A stretch of DNA of 64,000 nt from contig NC_018010.1 in assembly GCF_000265405.1 (NCBI RefSeq), forward strand, positions 2,811,501-2,875,500, read 5' to 3'. This DNA comes from Belliella baltica DSM 15883 (lineage in GTDB: Bacteria; Bacteroidota; Bacteroidia; Cytophagales; Cyclobacteriaceae). The notes beneath the pieces were generated by a model. The model was given only the letters and a program-made list of their open reading frames with translations, was not told where the DNA came from and did no database searches. Position 1 is the first letter of the stretch. Each line of letters starts with the position of its first letter. The position numbers and the translations under genes are program-made. Below, piece after piece: positions 26,723-35,284 of this stretch.

Positions 26723-27700
26723 TTAAGACAAAGATTGATTTTCTTTAGAGGCGAACTCCAATATTTTATCATATTCACTTGGATCGAGATCTTTGAAGAA
26801 ATAATGAACAGGATTGACATATCTATCGTCCTTTAATATTTCATAATGAACATGTGGAGCTGTAGAAGAACCCGTATTTCCAACTGTTCCGATCAAATCA
26901 CCTCTTTTTACTTTTTGGCCTCTTCTCACTTTAAATTCATTCATGTGCGCATATCTAGTCACAAAGCCAAATCCATGATCAATTTCTATGTGCTTTCCGT
27001 ATCCACCAAAAACAGTTTTTACACTTTTTACTACCCCATCTCCTGTAGCATAGATTGGAGTACCTTTGGGAGCAGAAAAATCAACGCCTGTATGCATTTT
27101 TCTAACTTTTAAGATTGGATGAAGTCTATTTCCATAGCCTGAGGCAAGTCTATTCAACTCTTCATTACTTATTGGTTGGATGGCAGGAATTGAAGCCCAG
27201 TATTCTTCTTTGTTCAATGCCATTTCTGAAATATCATCATAGCTAACATTTTGAACATAAAGTTGTCTTTTCAAATCTTCAACTTTGCTTTTTAGAGAAA
27301 TTATCAATTGCTCTTGTTTTAGTCCTTTTTCTTTAATTTCCTTAAATCTGTCTGACCCTCCAATACCTGCTTTTCTAATCTCAGAAGGAATGGGCTCTGT
27401 TTCAAAAATTACGCGGTATAAGTTGTCATCTCTTTGCTGAAGATCTGCAAGCATTTGGCTCATCACATTGACTTCTTCCTCCATTAATTCATAATAGAGT
27501 TTCAATTCTTTATTCTCATTTTTGAGGATAAGTTCTTTTGGACTATCAAAATAGAGGTTAAAAACAATCAAAATTCCAACCGCAAGAATCGACGCTGCAG
27601 AAAGGAAACCGAGGGCGTTAAGCATGGTGTCCCATTTGCTTCTTTGATATCTTTCGTATTTACAGGTTTTTGGATCGTAGTAATATTTTATTCTACTCAT
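26723..27700 (-). CDS. M23 family metallopeptidase (LytM-type), membrane anchored
   Basis: 325 residues. A cytoplasmic N-terminus (SRIKYYYDPKTCKYERY) and one transmembrane helix (SAASILAVGILIVFNLYF) are followed by a coiled-coil stretch (ELKLYYELMEEEVNVMSQML through KSKVEDLKRQL) and the LytM zinc domain: RKMHTGVDFSAPKGTPIYA holds the first His and the Asp ligand, and SSTAPHVHYEIL the H-x-H. All metal ligands are present, so an active peptidoglycan endopeptidase is likely. The Met at 27700 is chosen because the longer frame adds an unconserved leader. It is divergent from alaS and could act with FtsE-like functions, but that is inference. Confidence 0.88.
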   Translation of the reverse strand: MSRIKYYYDPKTCKYERYQRSKWDTMLNALGFLSAASILAVGILIVFNLYFDSPKELILKNENKELKLYYELMEEEVNVMSQMLADLQQRDDNLYRVIFETEPIPSEIRKAGIGGSDRFKEIKEKGLKQEQLIISLKSKVEDLKRQLYVQNVSYDDISEMALNKEEYWASIPAIQPISNEELNRLASGYGNRLHPILKVRKMHTGVDFSAPKGTPIYATGDGVVKSVKTVFGGYGKHIEIDHGFGFVTRYAHMNEFKVRRGQKVKRGDLIGTVGNTGSSTAPHVHYEILKDDRYVNPVHYFFKDLDPSEYDKILEFASKENQSLS

Positions 27701-27823
27701 TATTATTTGCAGGGTAAATCTTCTAATTTTGCAAGCCTTGTGCAGTCTTGGGTGATTTAACGACAAAAGGCATGCAAATATATAAATATTGAAATTATAA
27801 TCCGAACATAGTCAAAAGCTTAC

Positions 27824-30448
27824 ATGGAAGCAAAGAAAATCAGAAGTACCTTTATTGAATTTTTCCAAAGTAAACAACATCAGTTTGTTCCATCTTCCCC
27901 CATCGTAGTCAAAAATGATCCAACATTGATGTTTACAAATGCAGGGATGAATCAATTCAAGGATTATTTCTTGGGAAATGAAATTGCCAAAGCAACTCGA
28001 GTAGCTAATAGTCAGAAGTGTTTGAGAGTGTCAGGCAAGCACAATGATCTAGAAGAGGTCGGTGTAGATACTTATCACCACACGATGTTTGAGATGCTTG
28101 GAAACTGGTCTTTTGGTGATTATTTCAAAAAAGAAGCAATTGAGTGGGCTTGGGAATTACTCACTGAAGTTTATAAACTACCAAAAGATAGATTATACGT
28201 TTCTGTTTTCGGTGGAGACATAGCTGACGGATTGGATCAGGATTCTGAAGCCTTTGAATTATGGAAAAATATCATTTCTGAAGACAGAATTATTTTCGGT
28301 TCTAAGAAAGATAATTTTTGGGAGATGGGTGATACTGGGCCTTGTGGACCATGCTCTGAGATCCATGTTGATCTACGTTCAAATGAAGAAAGGTCGCAAG
28401 AAAGTGGTTTTAATCTAGTTAATAATGATCATCCTCAAGTAATTGAAATCTGGAATCTGGTTTTTATGCAATTCAATAGAATCAAAGATGGTTCTTTGAA
28501 GGAATTGCCAGCAAAACATGTAGATACGGGAATGGGATTCGAAAGATTGGTAAGAGCTATTCAGCAGAAATCTTCCAATTACGATACGGATATTTTTATG
28601 CCATTTATTGAGGTTTTAGAAGCAAAATCAGGCAAAAAATATGGTGAAAATGAACAGCTAGATATTGCCATGCGTGTGATTGTCGATCACATTAGAGCGA
28701 TCGCTTTTTCAATAGCAGATGGTCAGCTGCCATCCAATAATAAGGCAGGTTATGTGATCAGAAGGATTTTAAGAAGGGCAGTTAGGTATGGATATACATT
28801 TTTAGGTTTCCAAAAGCCATTCATGTTTGAATTGATGCCTTTGTTAGCGACAAACTTCGGTGAAATATTCCCAGAAGTAGCATCCCAGCAAGATTTTATT
28901 GCTAAGGTAATTCAGGAAGAAGAAGCTTCATTTTTGAGAACTTTAGAAAATGGTTTGAAAATTCTAGATCAAATAAAGTCGGACATGGAATCGAAATCCA
29001 CTAAGATTATTGATGGAAAAACTGCCTTTGAATTGTATGATACTTTTGGTTTTCCATTTGATCTAACTTCTTTGATTGCAAGAGAGAATGGTATCTCGGT
29101 AGATGAAAAGGGTTTTGCTGAAGAGATGGAAAAGCAAAAAACTAGATCTAGATCCGCAGCAGAGCAAGAGACAGGAGATTGGATTATGGTCGCTGACGAA
29201 GAAGGAGTGGAATTTATCGGTTATGATCATTTAGAAGCAGAAAGTCAAATTATCAAATACAGACAAATAAAAGATAAAAAAGGAGATCGATTTCAATTAG
29301 TATTAGATAAAACGCCATTTTATGCAGAAAGTGGAGGGCAGGTAGGAGATCAAGGTTGGCTTAGATCTGAATCAGAGCAAATCAAAGTATTGGATACAAA
29401 GAAAGAGAATGACTTGATCGTTCATTTCGTGGATAAATTACCAACAGATACATCAGCTATTTTTAGTGCTAAAGTAAATGCTGAGAAAAGAAGGTTGACG
29501 ATGAATAACCATACGGCTACTCACCTTCTTCAATCTGCTTTGAAAGAAGTCTTGGGAGATCATGTTCAGCAAAAGGGGTCTTTGGTCAATGAAGAATTAT
29601 TACGTTTTGATTTTGCACATTTTTCGAAATTATCAGATGAGGAAATCAATGCAGTTGAAGCCATTGTTAATGCTAAAATCAGAGAAAATATAGTACTTCA
29701 AGAACAAAGAAATGTACCGATCGAAGAAGCTAAAAAACAAGGAGCAACAGCCTTGTTTGGAGAGAAATATGGGGAGTTTGTAAGAGTGATTACATTTGAT
29801 AGAGATTTTTCAGTTGAACTTTGCGGGGGGACACATGTGGCTTCAACAGGTCAGATTGGACTTTTCAAAATTATATCTGAGGGATCGATTTCTTCGGGAG
29901 TTAGGAGAATTGAGGCAATTACGGCTGCTGCTGCTGATGCATTTATGAATGAAAACCTAGCGCTCGTCAAAGAAATTCAAGAACTCTTGAAAAGTCCAAG
30001 GGATCTCAAAAAGGCAGTTGAAGCTTTAATTCAAGAAAAGAACGATCTAAAGAAAGAAATTGAAGGATTACATGGACAGCAAGCTCAAGTTTTGAAAAAA
30101 GAACTAACTTCACAAGTGATTAAGGTAGAAGAAACTAATCTTTTGTTTGCTCAGGTTAGTTTGCCATCTGCTGATGCATTGAAGAAAATTTCATTTGAGT
30201 TGAAAAATGAATTTCCTAACTTCGTAGCTGTGATAGCAGCTGAAATTGATGGAAAGCCACAAATTGCGGTGACTATTAGTGAAGAGTTAGTTTCAAATAA
30301 AGGCTTGAATGCTGGAAATGCAGTGAGAGAATTGGCTAAAGAAATACAAGGTGGGGGAGGAGGCCAACCTTTCTTTGCAACAGCAGGAGGAAAAAATCTT
30401 GAAGGATTAGCTTCTGTGATTGAAAAAGCAAGGGAAATGTTTTCTTAA
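27824..30448 (+). CDS. alaS: Alanine--tRNA ligase
   Basis: 874 residues, the normal length. The class II core starts RSTFIEFFQSKQHQFVPSSP with motif 1 and FTNAGMNQFKDYFLG, then HHTMFEMLGNWSFGDYFK and GDTGPCGPCSEIHVD. The editing domain shows NHTATHLLQSALKE (His-x3-His) and CGGTHVASTGQIG (Cys and His ligands). The C-terminal DHHA1 region ends GGGGGQPFFATAGG. It charges tRNA-Ala and edits mischarged Ser and Gly. It is divergent from the M23 gene; gatB follows 85 bases later, so both are translation genes on one strand. Confidence 0.97.
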   Translation: MEAKKIRSTFIEFFQSKQHQFVPSSPIVVKNDPTLMFTNAGMNQFKDYFLGNEIAKATRVANSQKCLRVSGKHNDLEEVGVDTYHHTMFEMLGNWSFGDYFKKEAIEWAWELLTEVYKLPKDRLYVSVFGGDIADGLDQDSEAFELWKNIISEDRIIFGSKKDNFWEMGDTGPCGPCSEIHVDLRSNEERSQESGFNLVNNDHPQVIEIWNLVFMQFNRIKDGSLKELPAKHVDTGMGFERLVRAIQQKSSNYDTDIFMPFIEVLEAKSGKKYGENEQLDIAMRVIVDHIRAIAFSIADGQLPSNNKAGYVIRRILRRAVRYGYTFLGFQKPFMFELMPLLATNFGEIFPEVASQQDFIAKVIQEEEASFLRTLENGLKILDQIKSDMESKSTKIIDGKTAFELYDTFGFPFDLTSLIARENGISVDEKGFAEEMEKQKTRSRSAAEQETGDWIMVADEEGVEFIGYDHLEAESQIIKYRQIKDKKGDRFQLVLDKTPFYAESGGQVGDQGWLRSESEQIKVLDTKKENDLIVHFVDKLPTDTSAIFSAKVNAEKRRLTMNNHTATHLLQSALKEVLGDHVQQKGSLVNEELLRFDFAHFSKLSDEEINAVEAIVNAKIRENIVLQEQRNVPIEEAKKQGATALFGEKYGEFVRVITFDRDFSVELCGGTHVASTGQIGLFKIISEGSISSGVRRIEAITAAAADAFMNENLALVKEIQELLKSPRDLKKAVEALIQEKNDLKKEIEGLHGQQAQVLKKELTSQVIKVEETNLLFAQVSLPSADALKKISFELKNEFPNFVAVIAAEIDGKPQIAVTISEELVSNKGLNAGNAVRELAKEIQGGGGGQPFFATAGGKNLEGLASVIEKAREMFS

Positions 30449-30533
30449 GCTAAAATCCCTAGTTCTTATTTGGTTTTGGATGAATTCTGAGCCATTTTTG
30501 ACACAATAAGTGAAATACAAAAAGAAAATAAAG

Positions 30534-31994
30534 ATGCTTTCAGCTGAATTAAAAAATAAATATGAATTGGTTGTGGGTTTGGAAGTCCATGCACAATTGC
30601 TTACCAAAAGCAAAATGTACACAACTGATTCTACCGAGTTCGGAAATCTGCCAAATACCCATATCTCAGTGGTGACGCTAGGTCACCCGGGCACTTTGCC
30701 AAAAGTGAACAAAAATGCCGTAGAATTTGCTGTAAAGATGGGAATTGCTTGTAATTCTGATATTACAAGAAGAAATATCTTTGCAAGAAAAAATTACTTT
30801 TATCCAGACCTTCCAAAAGGTTATCAAATCACCCAAGACAAAAATCCAATCTGTGTAGGAGGTGAGGTTCCATTGACCATGCCTGATGGCTCTAAAAAAT
30901 CTGTTACCTTAACTAGGATTCACATGGAAGAAGATGCAGGTAAATCCATGCACCTTGCAGGTGAAGTAGATACTCTGGTAGATTACAATAGGGCTGGGGT
31001 GCCTTTGATAGAGATTGTTTCGGAGCCGGATATCAGGTCATCTGAAGAGGCTTATGCATTTCTTGTAGAGATTAAGAAATTGGTTAGATACTTAGATATT
31101 TGTGATGGAAATATGGAAGAGGGCTCACTTCGTTGTGATGCCAATATCTCAGTCAGAGTTCGTGGTGCTGCTGAATATGGAAAAAAGGTCGAAGTGAAAA
31201 ATATGAATTCATTCAGAAACGTGGCCAGAGCAATCGAGCACGAATATGAAAGGCAAATTCATTTGATCGAAGCAAATGAAGAAATCATATCTGAGACTAG
31301 GACATTTGATGCGACAACAGGAACTACAGCATCTATGCGTACAAAAGAAGACTTGAATGATTACAGGTATTTCCCAGAGCCAGATTTGAGTCCTGTAGTT
31401 GTTTCGGAAGAATGGCTTGAGGGCATAAGAAAAGAAATGCCTGAACTCCCAAGAGAATTGCATCACAAATTTGTGTCTGTCTACGGTCTTCCTGAATATG
31501 ATGCAGGAGTATTGACTGATTCGAAAGAAATAGCTCTTTATTTCAATGAATTATGTGAGTCCACAGCAAATTATAAAGCGGCATCCAATTGGATGATGGG
31601 TCCTGTGAAATCCTATTTAAATGAGTTGACTCTGCACATTTCTGATTTTCCAATTTCTCCCAAGCGACTAGCAGATTTGATTGCTATTGTGGATGATGGA
31701 AAAGTAAACTTCTCAGTAGCTTCTCAGAAAATATATCCTGAGATGTTAAAAAGTAAAGACAAGAGTCCACTAGAAATTGCGCAACAAATGAATCTGATTC
31801 AAGAGAGTGATGAGGGTTCTTTGAAGCCAATCATTGAAAAGGTGATTGCTGAAAATGCTGCAAAAGTCGAAGAATATAAATCAGGAAAAAAAGGCTTGAT
31901 GGGCATGTTTATGGGGCAAGTAATGAAACAGTCACATGGCAAAGCTGATCCAAAAGTAGCTACCAAATTACTCACTGAATTATTAGAAAATTAA
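30534..31994 (+). CDS. gatB: Asp-tRNA(Asn)/Glu-tRNA(Gln) amidotransferase subunit B
   Basis: 486 residues. The start MLSAELKNKYELVVGLEVHA is preferred over the longer frame at 30510, because the GatB N-terminus is VVGLEVH. FPDLPKGYQ appears as FYPDLPKGYQITQDKNPICV, followed by IHMEEDAGKSMH, DYNRAGVPLIEIVSEPDIRS and CDGNMEEGSLRCDANISVR, all GatB signature blocks. The C-terminal Yqey-like region ends in GQVMKQSHGKADPKVATKLL. The complex GatCAB converts Glu-tRNA-Gln (and Asp-tRNA-Asn) to the cognate amide; gatA and gatC are not in this window. Confidence 0.96.
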   Translation: MLSAELKNKYELVVGLEVHAQLLTKSKMYTTDSTEFGNLPNTHISVVTLGHPGTLPKVNKNAVEFAVKMGIACNSDITRRNIFARKNYFYPDLPKGYQITQDKNPICVGGEVPLTMPDGSKKSVTLTRIHMEEDAGKSMHLAGEVDTLVDYNRAGVPLIEIVSEPDIRSSEEAYAFLVEIKKLVRYLDICDGNMEEGSLRCDANISVRVRGAAEYGKKVEVKNMNSFRNVARAIEHEYERQIHLIEANEEIISETRTFDATTGTTASMRTKEDLNDYRYFPEPDLSPVVVSEEWLEGIRKEMPELPRELHHKFVSVYGLPEYDAGVLTDSKEIALYFNELCESTANYKAASNWMMGPVKSYLNELTLHISDFPISPKRLADLIAIVDDGKVNFSVASQKIYPEMLKSKDKSPLEIAQQMNLIQESDEGSLKPIIEKVIAENAAKVEEYKSGKKGLMGMFMGQVMKQSHGKADPKVATKLLTELLEN

Positions 31995-32001
31995 GCACAC
32001 T

Positions 32002-33114
32002 ATGAAAATATTACAAAAGTTTTTCTTCATTTTATCTACGGCAGTTCTTTTCTCTTGTGGGGAAAGTGAGCAAGTTTTTGATGGAGAAGTAAAAGTCGCT
32101 GGAAAAATCGAAAATTTTGACTCTAATAAAGTTGTTTTGGTTCAGTTTATTGATGACAGAACAGACGTGATTGACACATTGAAATTAGGTTCAAATGGTA
32201 AATTCAATTATGACCTAACTATCGAAGCACCTGGATTTTATGAATTGATTATTGGGGATAAGAAATCCGTAAGATTAGCACTTTATGATCAAGACGTTGA
32301 GATTAATTATGATGTGAATAATGAAGATAGCTTAGTAATACTAGGTTCCAAAGATTCTCAACAGATGATTAAGGTTCAGGAATTGATGGATGATTATCAA
32401 AATAAAATCAATGAGCTAAATGATTCCTATTATGAGGCAATGACTAATAAGGATCAAGAATCTATAAAGGAAATTCAAACTAAAGCCATGAACCTAGAAG
32501 GTGATCATGCTGTCAAAGTAAAACAAGTGATAGATGAAATGGATGGAAGTTTTGCCGCCTTGGCAGCAATAGGAATGCTCAATCCTAAAAATGATTTCAT
32601 TTATATTGACGAATTAGTCAGTAAGTTGAACACAAAATATCCTGACACAAAAATGATCACCACCTTGATGGCACAGCTTGAAGATATGAGGGCACTTTCG
32701 ATAGGGCAGACTGCTCCAGAAATAGCCCTGCCTAACCCAGATGGTGAATTAGTAAAGCTTTCTGATTTGAGAGGCAAATATGTTTTAATAGATTTTTGGG
32801 CAGCATGGTGCAAGCCTTGTCGGGAAGAGAATCCAAATGTGGTGAGATTATACAATCTGTATAATGAAAAAGGATTTGAAGTTTTTGGCGTCTCCCTAGA
32901 CCGAACAAAAGAGGCTTGGGTACAAGCTATAGCTGATGATGGGTTGACTTGGACTCAGGTTTCTGACTTGAAATATTTTAACTCTGAAGCTGCTGCTACC
33001 TATCAGATCAATGCTATACCAGCCACATATTTACTAGATCCAGAGGGCAAAATTATCGCAAAAGATCTTCGTGGCCCGAGTTTAGAAAGCAAGTTAAAAG
33101 AGCTATTTGACTAA
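32002..33114 (+). CDS. TlpA-like thioredoxin lipoprotein with DUF4369-type N-terminus
   Basis: 370 residues. Lipobox FSC (STAVLFSCGES) gives a lipid-anchored, probably periplasmic protein. An N-terminal beta-rich domain (VKVAGKIENFDSNKVVLVQF) looks like DUF4369. The C-terminal half is a thioredoxin fold: SIGQTAPEIALPNPDGELVK, then FWAAWCKPCREEN with the redox pair C270-x-x-C273, and INAIPATYLLDPEGKIIAKD with the cis-Pro. Such proteins reduce or isomerise disulfides in the envelope, often for cytochrome maturation. It starts seven bases after gatB, so may be read through from it, and ends in a strong terminator. Confidence 0.9.
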   Translation: MKILQKFFFILSTAVLFSCGESEQVFDGEVKVAGKIENFDSNKVVLVQFIDDRTDVIDTLKLGSNGKFNYDLTIEAPGFYELIIGDKKSVRLALYDQDVEINYDVNNEDSLVILGSKDSQQMIKVQELMDDYQNKINELNDSYYEAMTNKDQESIKEIQTKAMNLEGDHAVKVKQVIDEMDGSFAALAAIGMLNPKNDFIYIDELVSKLNTKYPDTKMITTLMAQLEDMRALSIGQTAPEIALPNPDGELVKLSDLRGKYVLIDFWAAWCKPCREENPNVVRLYNLYNEKGFEVFGVSLDRTKEAWVQAIADDGLTWTQVSDLKYFNSEAAATYQINAIPATYLLDPEGKIIAKDLRGPSLESKLKELFD

Positions 33115-33132
33115 TAATTAGGCATTACCTAG

Positions 33133-33169
33133 AAAAAGCCATTTTTTAAATAGAAATGGCTTTTTTTAT
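33133..33169 (+). terminator. Terminator after the TlpA-like gene
   Basis: AAAAAGCCATTT (33133-33144) pairs with AAATGGCTTTTT (33154-33165) and is followed by further T residues. It isolates the next four-gene operon from the gatB/TlpA unit. Confidence 0.87.
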
Positions 33170-33227
33170 TTTGTTAAAATATATTAATTTCCTGAAAGAT
33201 ACGTATTTCGAAACAAAGATTTTGATA

Positions 33228-33235
33228 TACATTTG
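33228..33235 (+). promoter_or_regulatory. -7 box of the four-gene exported-protein operon
   Basis: TACATTTG followed by C is an exact TAnnTTTG match, 137 bases ahead of the first gene. TTTC lies near the -33 position with about 18-19 bases between. If used, transcripts carry a leader of about 130 bases, in which I recognise no riboswitch. Confidence 0.4.
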
Positions 33236-33372
33236 CGGCATAATCGGAGATGAATTTATTAAAAAACTGTATTCTTATTAATTTATTTCTTATCGAAGTC
33301 TTTAATGGAATGCTTTTTGTCAAAGTAAGGTCAATTCAAGAGAAATCAAATAACAAACAATAATTCTTAAAC

Positions 33373-33843
33373 ATGAAAAAAAGAACCTTCCAATCACCCC
33401 TAACCAGAATAGCATTTATTGCCGTATTTGGCTTATTAGCTATGGGAGCTTGTAAAAGCAAAAAGAAAGTTGTAGCAGAAACTCCGCCACCAGCGCCAGT
33501 TGAGCAAGTTCAACCTGCACCAGCACCACAACCAGCTCAACCTTCTGCAGAAGAGGTTGCAGTAGGTAAGCTAGAAAATTATTTTAGCAGTATTTCAAAT
33601 GCGAATAGTGTACAAACTGCAAATAGCACAATCCAAGAGGTTTTGGGAATGTTTTCAAATCAAGAAACTCCTGTTTTGATTGTTATTCATGAGGAAAGTG
33701 GTATCAAAGATTACGACGAGCCTACTACTATTGCTAAATACCTCAACTATTTAAAAGACACTAAAAAGAACCTAAACTTTATCAGCGATATTCGTTTAGA
33801 TGGTTCGGGAAGAGTTTCTGAATTAGAACTTCGTCGTAAATAA
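33373..33843 (+). CDS. Proline-rich lipoprotein of unknown function
   Basis: 156 residues. The signal ends in a lipobox (AMGAC, Cys27) followed by KSKKK. A low-complexity linker rich in Pro, Ala and Gln runs from about residue 38 to 62, then a compact domain of about 90 residues (GKLENYFSSISNANSVQTAN to SELELRRK). The domain resembles the opening part of the next gene's product in its helix and spacing (a Tyr-Phe/Ile-Ser-x-Ile stretch, then a helix, then a Tyr-Leu helix). No family is recognised. It begins the four-gene operon and lies 26 bases before the next gene. Its product is probably anchored in the outer membrane with the rest of the cluster in the periplasm. Confidence 0.75.
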   Translation: MKKRTFQSPLTRIAFIAVFGLLAMGACKSKKKVVAETPPPAPVEQVQPAPAPQPAQPSAEEVAVGKLENYFSSISNANSVQTANSTIQEVLGMFSNQETPVLIVIHEESGIKDYDEPTTIAKYLNYLKDTKKNLNFISDIRLDGSGRVSELELRRK

Positions 33844-33869
33844 TCATTCTAATTGAAAAAAATATAATC

Positions 33870-34448
33870 ATGAAAAAATATATTCCATTATTTCTATTGG
33901 TGTTTTTAGCTTCAGCGTCAATCACATTGGCACAATCTAACGACATTAGTCCAGCAAGAAAGCAAGCCATTGATTCTTTGGCACTTGAAAAGGTAAAAGA
34001 TTTAAGTAAATACATCTCTATCATTGGGAGCAAAGAAACACAATTTTCTGAAGCAAACAGAGTGATGGATAGAGCTGAAGAGCTTTTTGCTCCAGATGCT
34101 GAAATGGGTGTTTCATCTATCAATAGAAAAGAAATCGCTTACTATAAAGTAAGAAGGTATTTTGAGAGGTTAATGGCTTTAAATTACGATCGCGTAAATA
34201 TTACTTGGTATGACATCCACTATATCTCTGATCTTGAAAGACAGCCTGATGGACGTTATGTTGGCGTAGTAACTGTATATCAAAGATTTGAAGGTACTTC
34301 ATTGGAAAGTGGCTTGAACTATAGAGATACTACCAAGAAAGATATTACCATCTATGTAGAGAAAAAACAAACTCAAATAGCTGGTAGAACGATTGAATTC
34401 TGGGACGTCATGTTAGGTGATATCCGTGTGACTGAAACTTCAGCATGA
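33870..34448 (+). CDS. Exported protein of unknown function, NTF2-like pattern
   Basis: 192 residues with a signal peptide ending SITLAQ (about residue 22). The mature part has helices (KVKDLSKYISIIGSKETQFS, NRVMDRAEELFAP) and then a run of strands (YVGVVTVYQRFEG, KKDITIYVEKKQT, FWDVMLGDIRVTE). The same order and several near-identical words, such as GSKETQF compared with GSKDTPA, occur in the N-terminus of the LRR protein two genes on. The strand pattern resembles small NTF2-like folds, but this is inference. It overlaps the next gene by four bases (ATGA), so translation is coupled. Confidence 0.72.
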   Translation: MKKYIPLFLLVFLASASITLAQSNDISPARKQAIDSLALEKVKDLSKYISIIGSKETQFSEANRVMDRAEELFAPDAEMGVSSINRKEIAYYKVRRYFERLMALNYDRVNITWYDIHYISDLERQPDGRYVGVVTVYQRFEGTSLESGLNYRDTTKKDITIYVEKKQTQIAGRTIEFWDVMLGDIRVTETSA

Positions 34449-35284
34449 GAAAATTAACAGTTCTTGTAATTTTATTTATTACATCCATTCAGTTGGCACC
34501 GGGGCAAGGATTATACAGCCCCGGTTCGCCACAGGATGATGGAAGATTTGCCGCTTCAACCAAACAGGTAAATCAATTTTTTAGGAGGTTTAATGGAGAG
34601 GAAAGTGCTGATGGAACTCGTAGATATTACGATACTGACGAACTTTATAGAAATAGAGAGTTAAGAGGGAAATTCATCAATATCCTCTTTGACAATGAAA
34701 CTTCAAGTATCCAGTCGGCCCTCAAAAATGAATTTCTTAACGACGTCTTGTCTGAGACTTTACCCAAATACATCAATTTTCATAATGGAGAATGGTTCGC
34801 GGAAGTAGAGACAACTTTTATCTTTAAGGGTAAAAAAGAGGCAGCTACGCTATTTATGAAATTACAGCCAGAAGGTCTAGGCTATGAATGGGTAGTCGAT
34901 AAAGTGAGTTTCAAGCCTTTTGAAAATATCTTTAGAAAACCTAAAGGCAATGAAAAGCCCTTTTTACATCCTTTGAGCCATGAAATTGGGTTTATGAATC
35001 TCAGAAAAGCTTTTCAAGAAAATAATAAACCAGAGTCATATACACCAAAAGAATACGAACCAGATTACCTGACTGTATTCCTTTATGAAATGAAAAATGG
35101 AAATTTGAAATTTGATAATATTTCAGATGTTAAGTTTCACTTTTTTCAAATCAACAATTGGTATTTTGAATTAAACCAATTCAATAGACCAGGATTTAAT
35201 ACAGGTTGGTTAATTAGCAACTTGGTAAAATTAGGAACAGGTGATAAAGAAGTTATCCAGAAATACATCTATGATCAAAAATAA
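34445..35284 (+). CDS. Exported protein of unknown function
   Basis: 279 residues with a signal peptide ending SIQLAPG/QG (about residue 20). Notable stretches are STKQVNQFFRRFNGEES, the strand-like NGEWFAEVETTFIF and KEAATLFMKLQPEGLGYEWV, and a Phe/Tyr-rich C-terminal third (FHFFQINNWYFELNQFNRPG). The middle strand block follows the same pattern as its neighbours. No family is recognised. Coupled by overlap to both neighbours (four bases upstream, 14 downstream), it belongs to one operon whose products are all exported, so they may form an envelope complex. Confidence 0.72.
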   Translation: MRKLTVLVILFITSIQLAPGQGLYSPGSPQDDGRFAASTKQVNQFFRRFNGEESADGTRRYYDTDELYRNRELRGKFINILFDNETSSIQSALKNEFLNDVLSETLPKYINFHNGEWFAEVETTFIFKGKKEAATLFMKLQPEGLGYEWVVDKVSFKPFENIFRKPKGNEKPFLHPLSHEIGFMNLRKAFQENNKPESYTPKEYEPDYLTVFLYEMKNGNLKFDNISDVKFHFFQINNWYFELNQFNRPGFNTGWLISNLVKLGTGDKEVIQKYIYDQK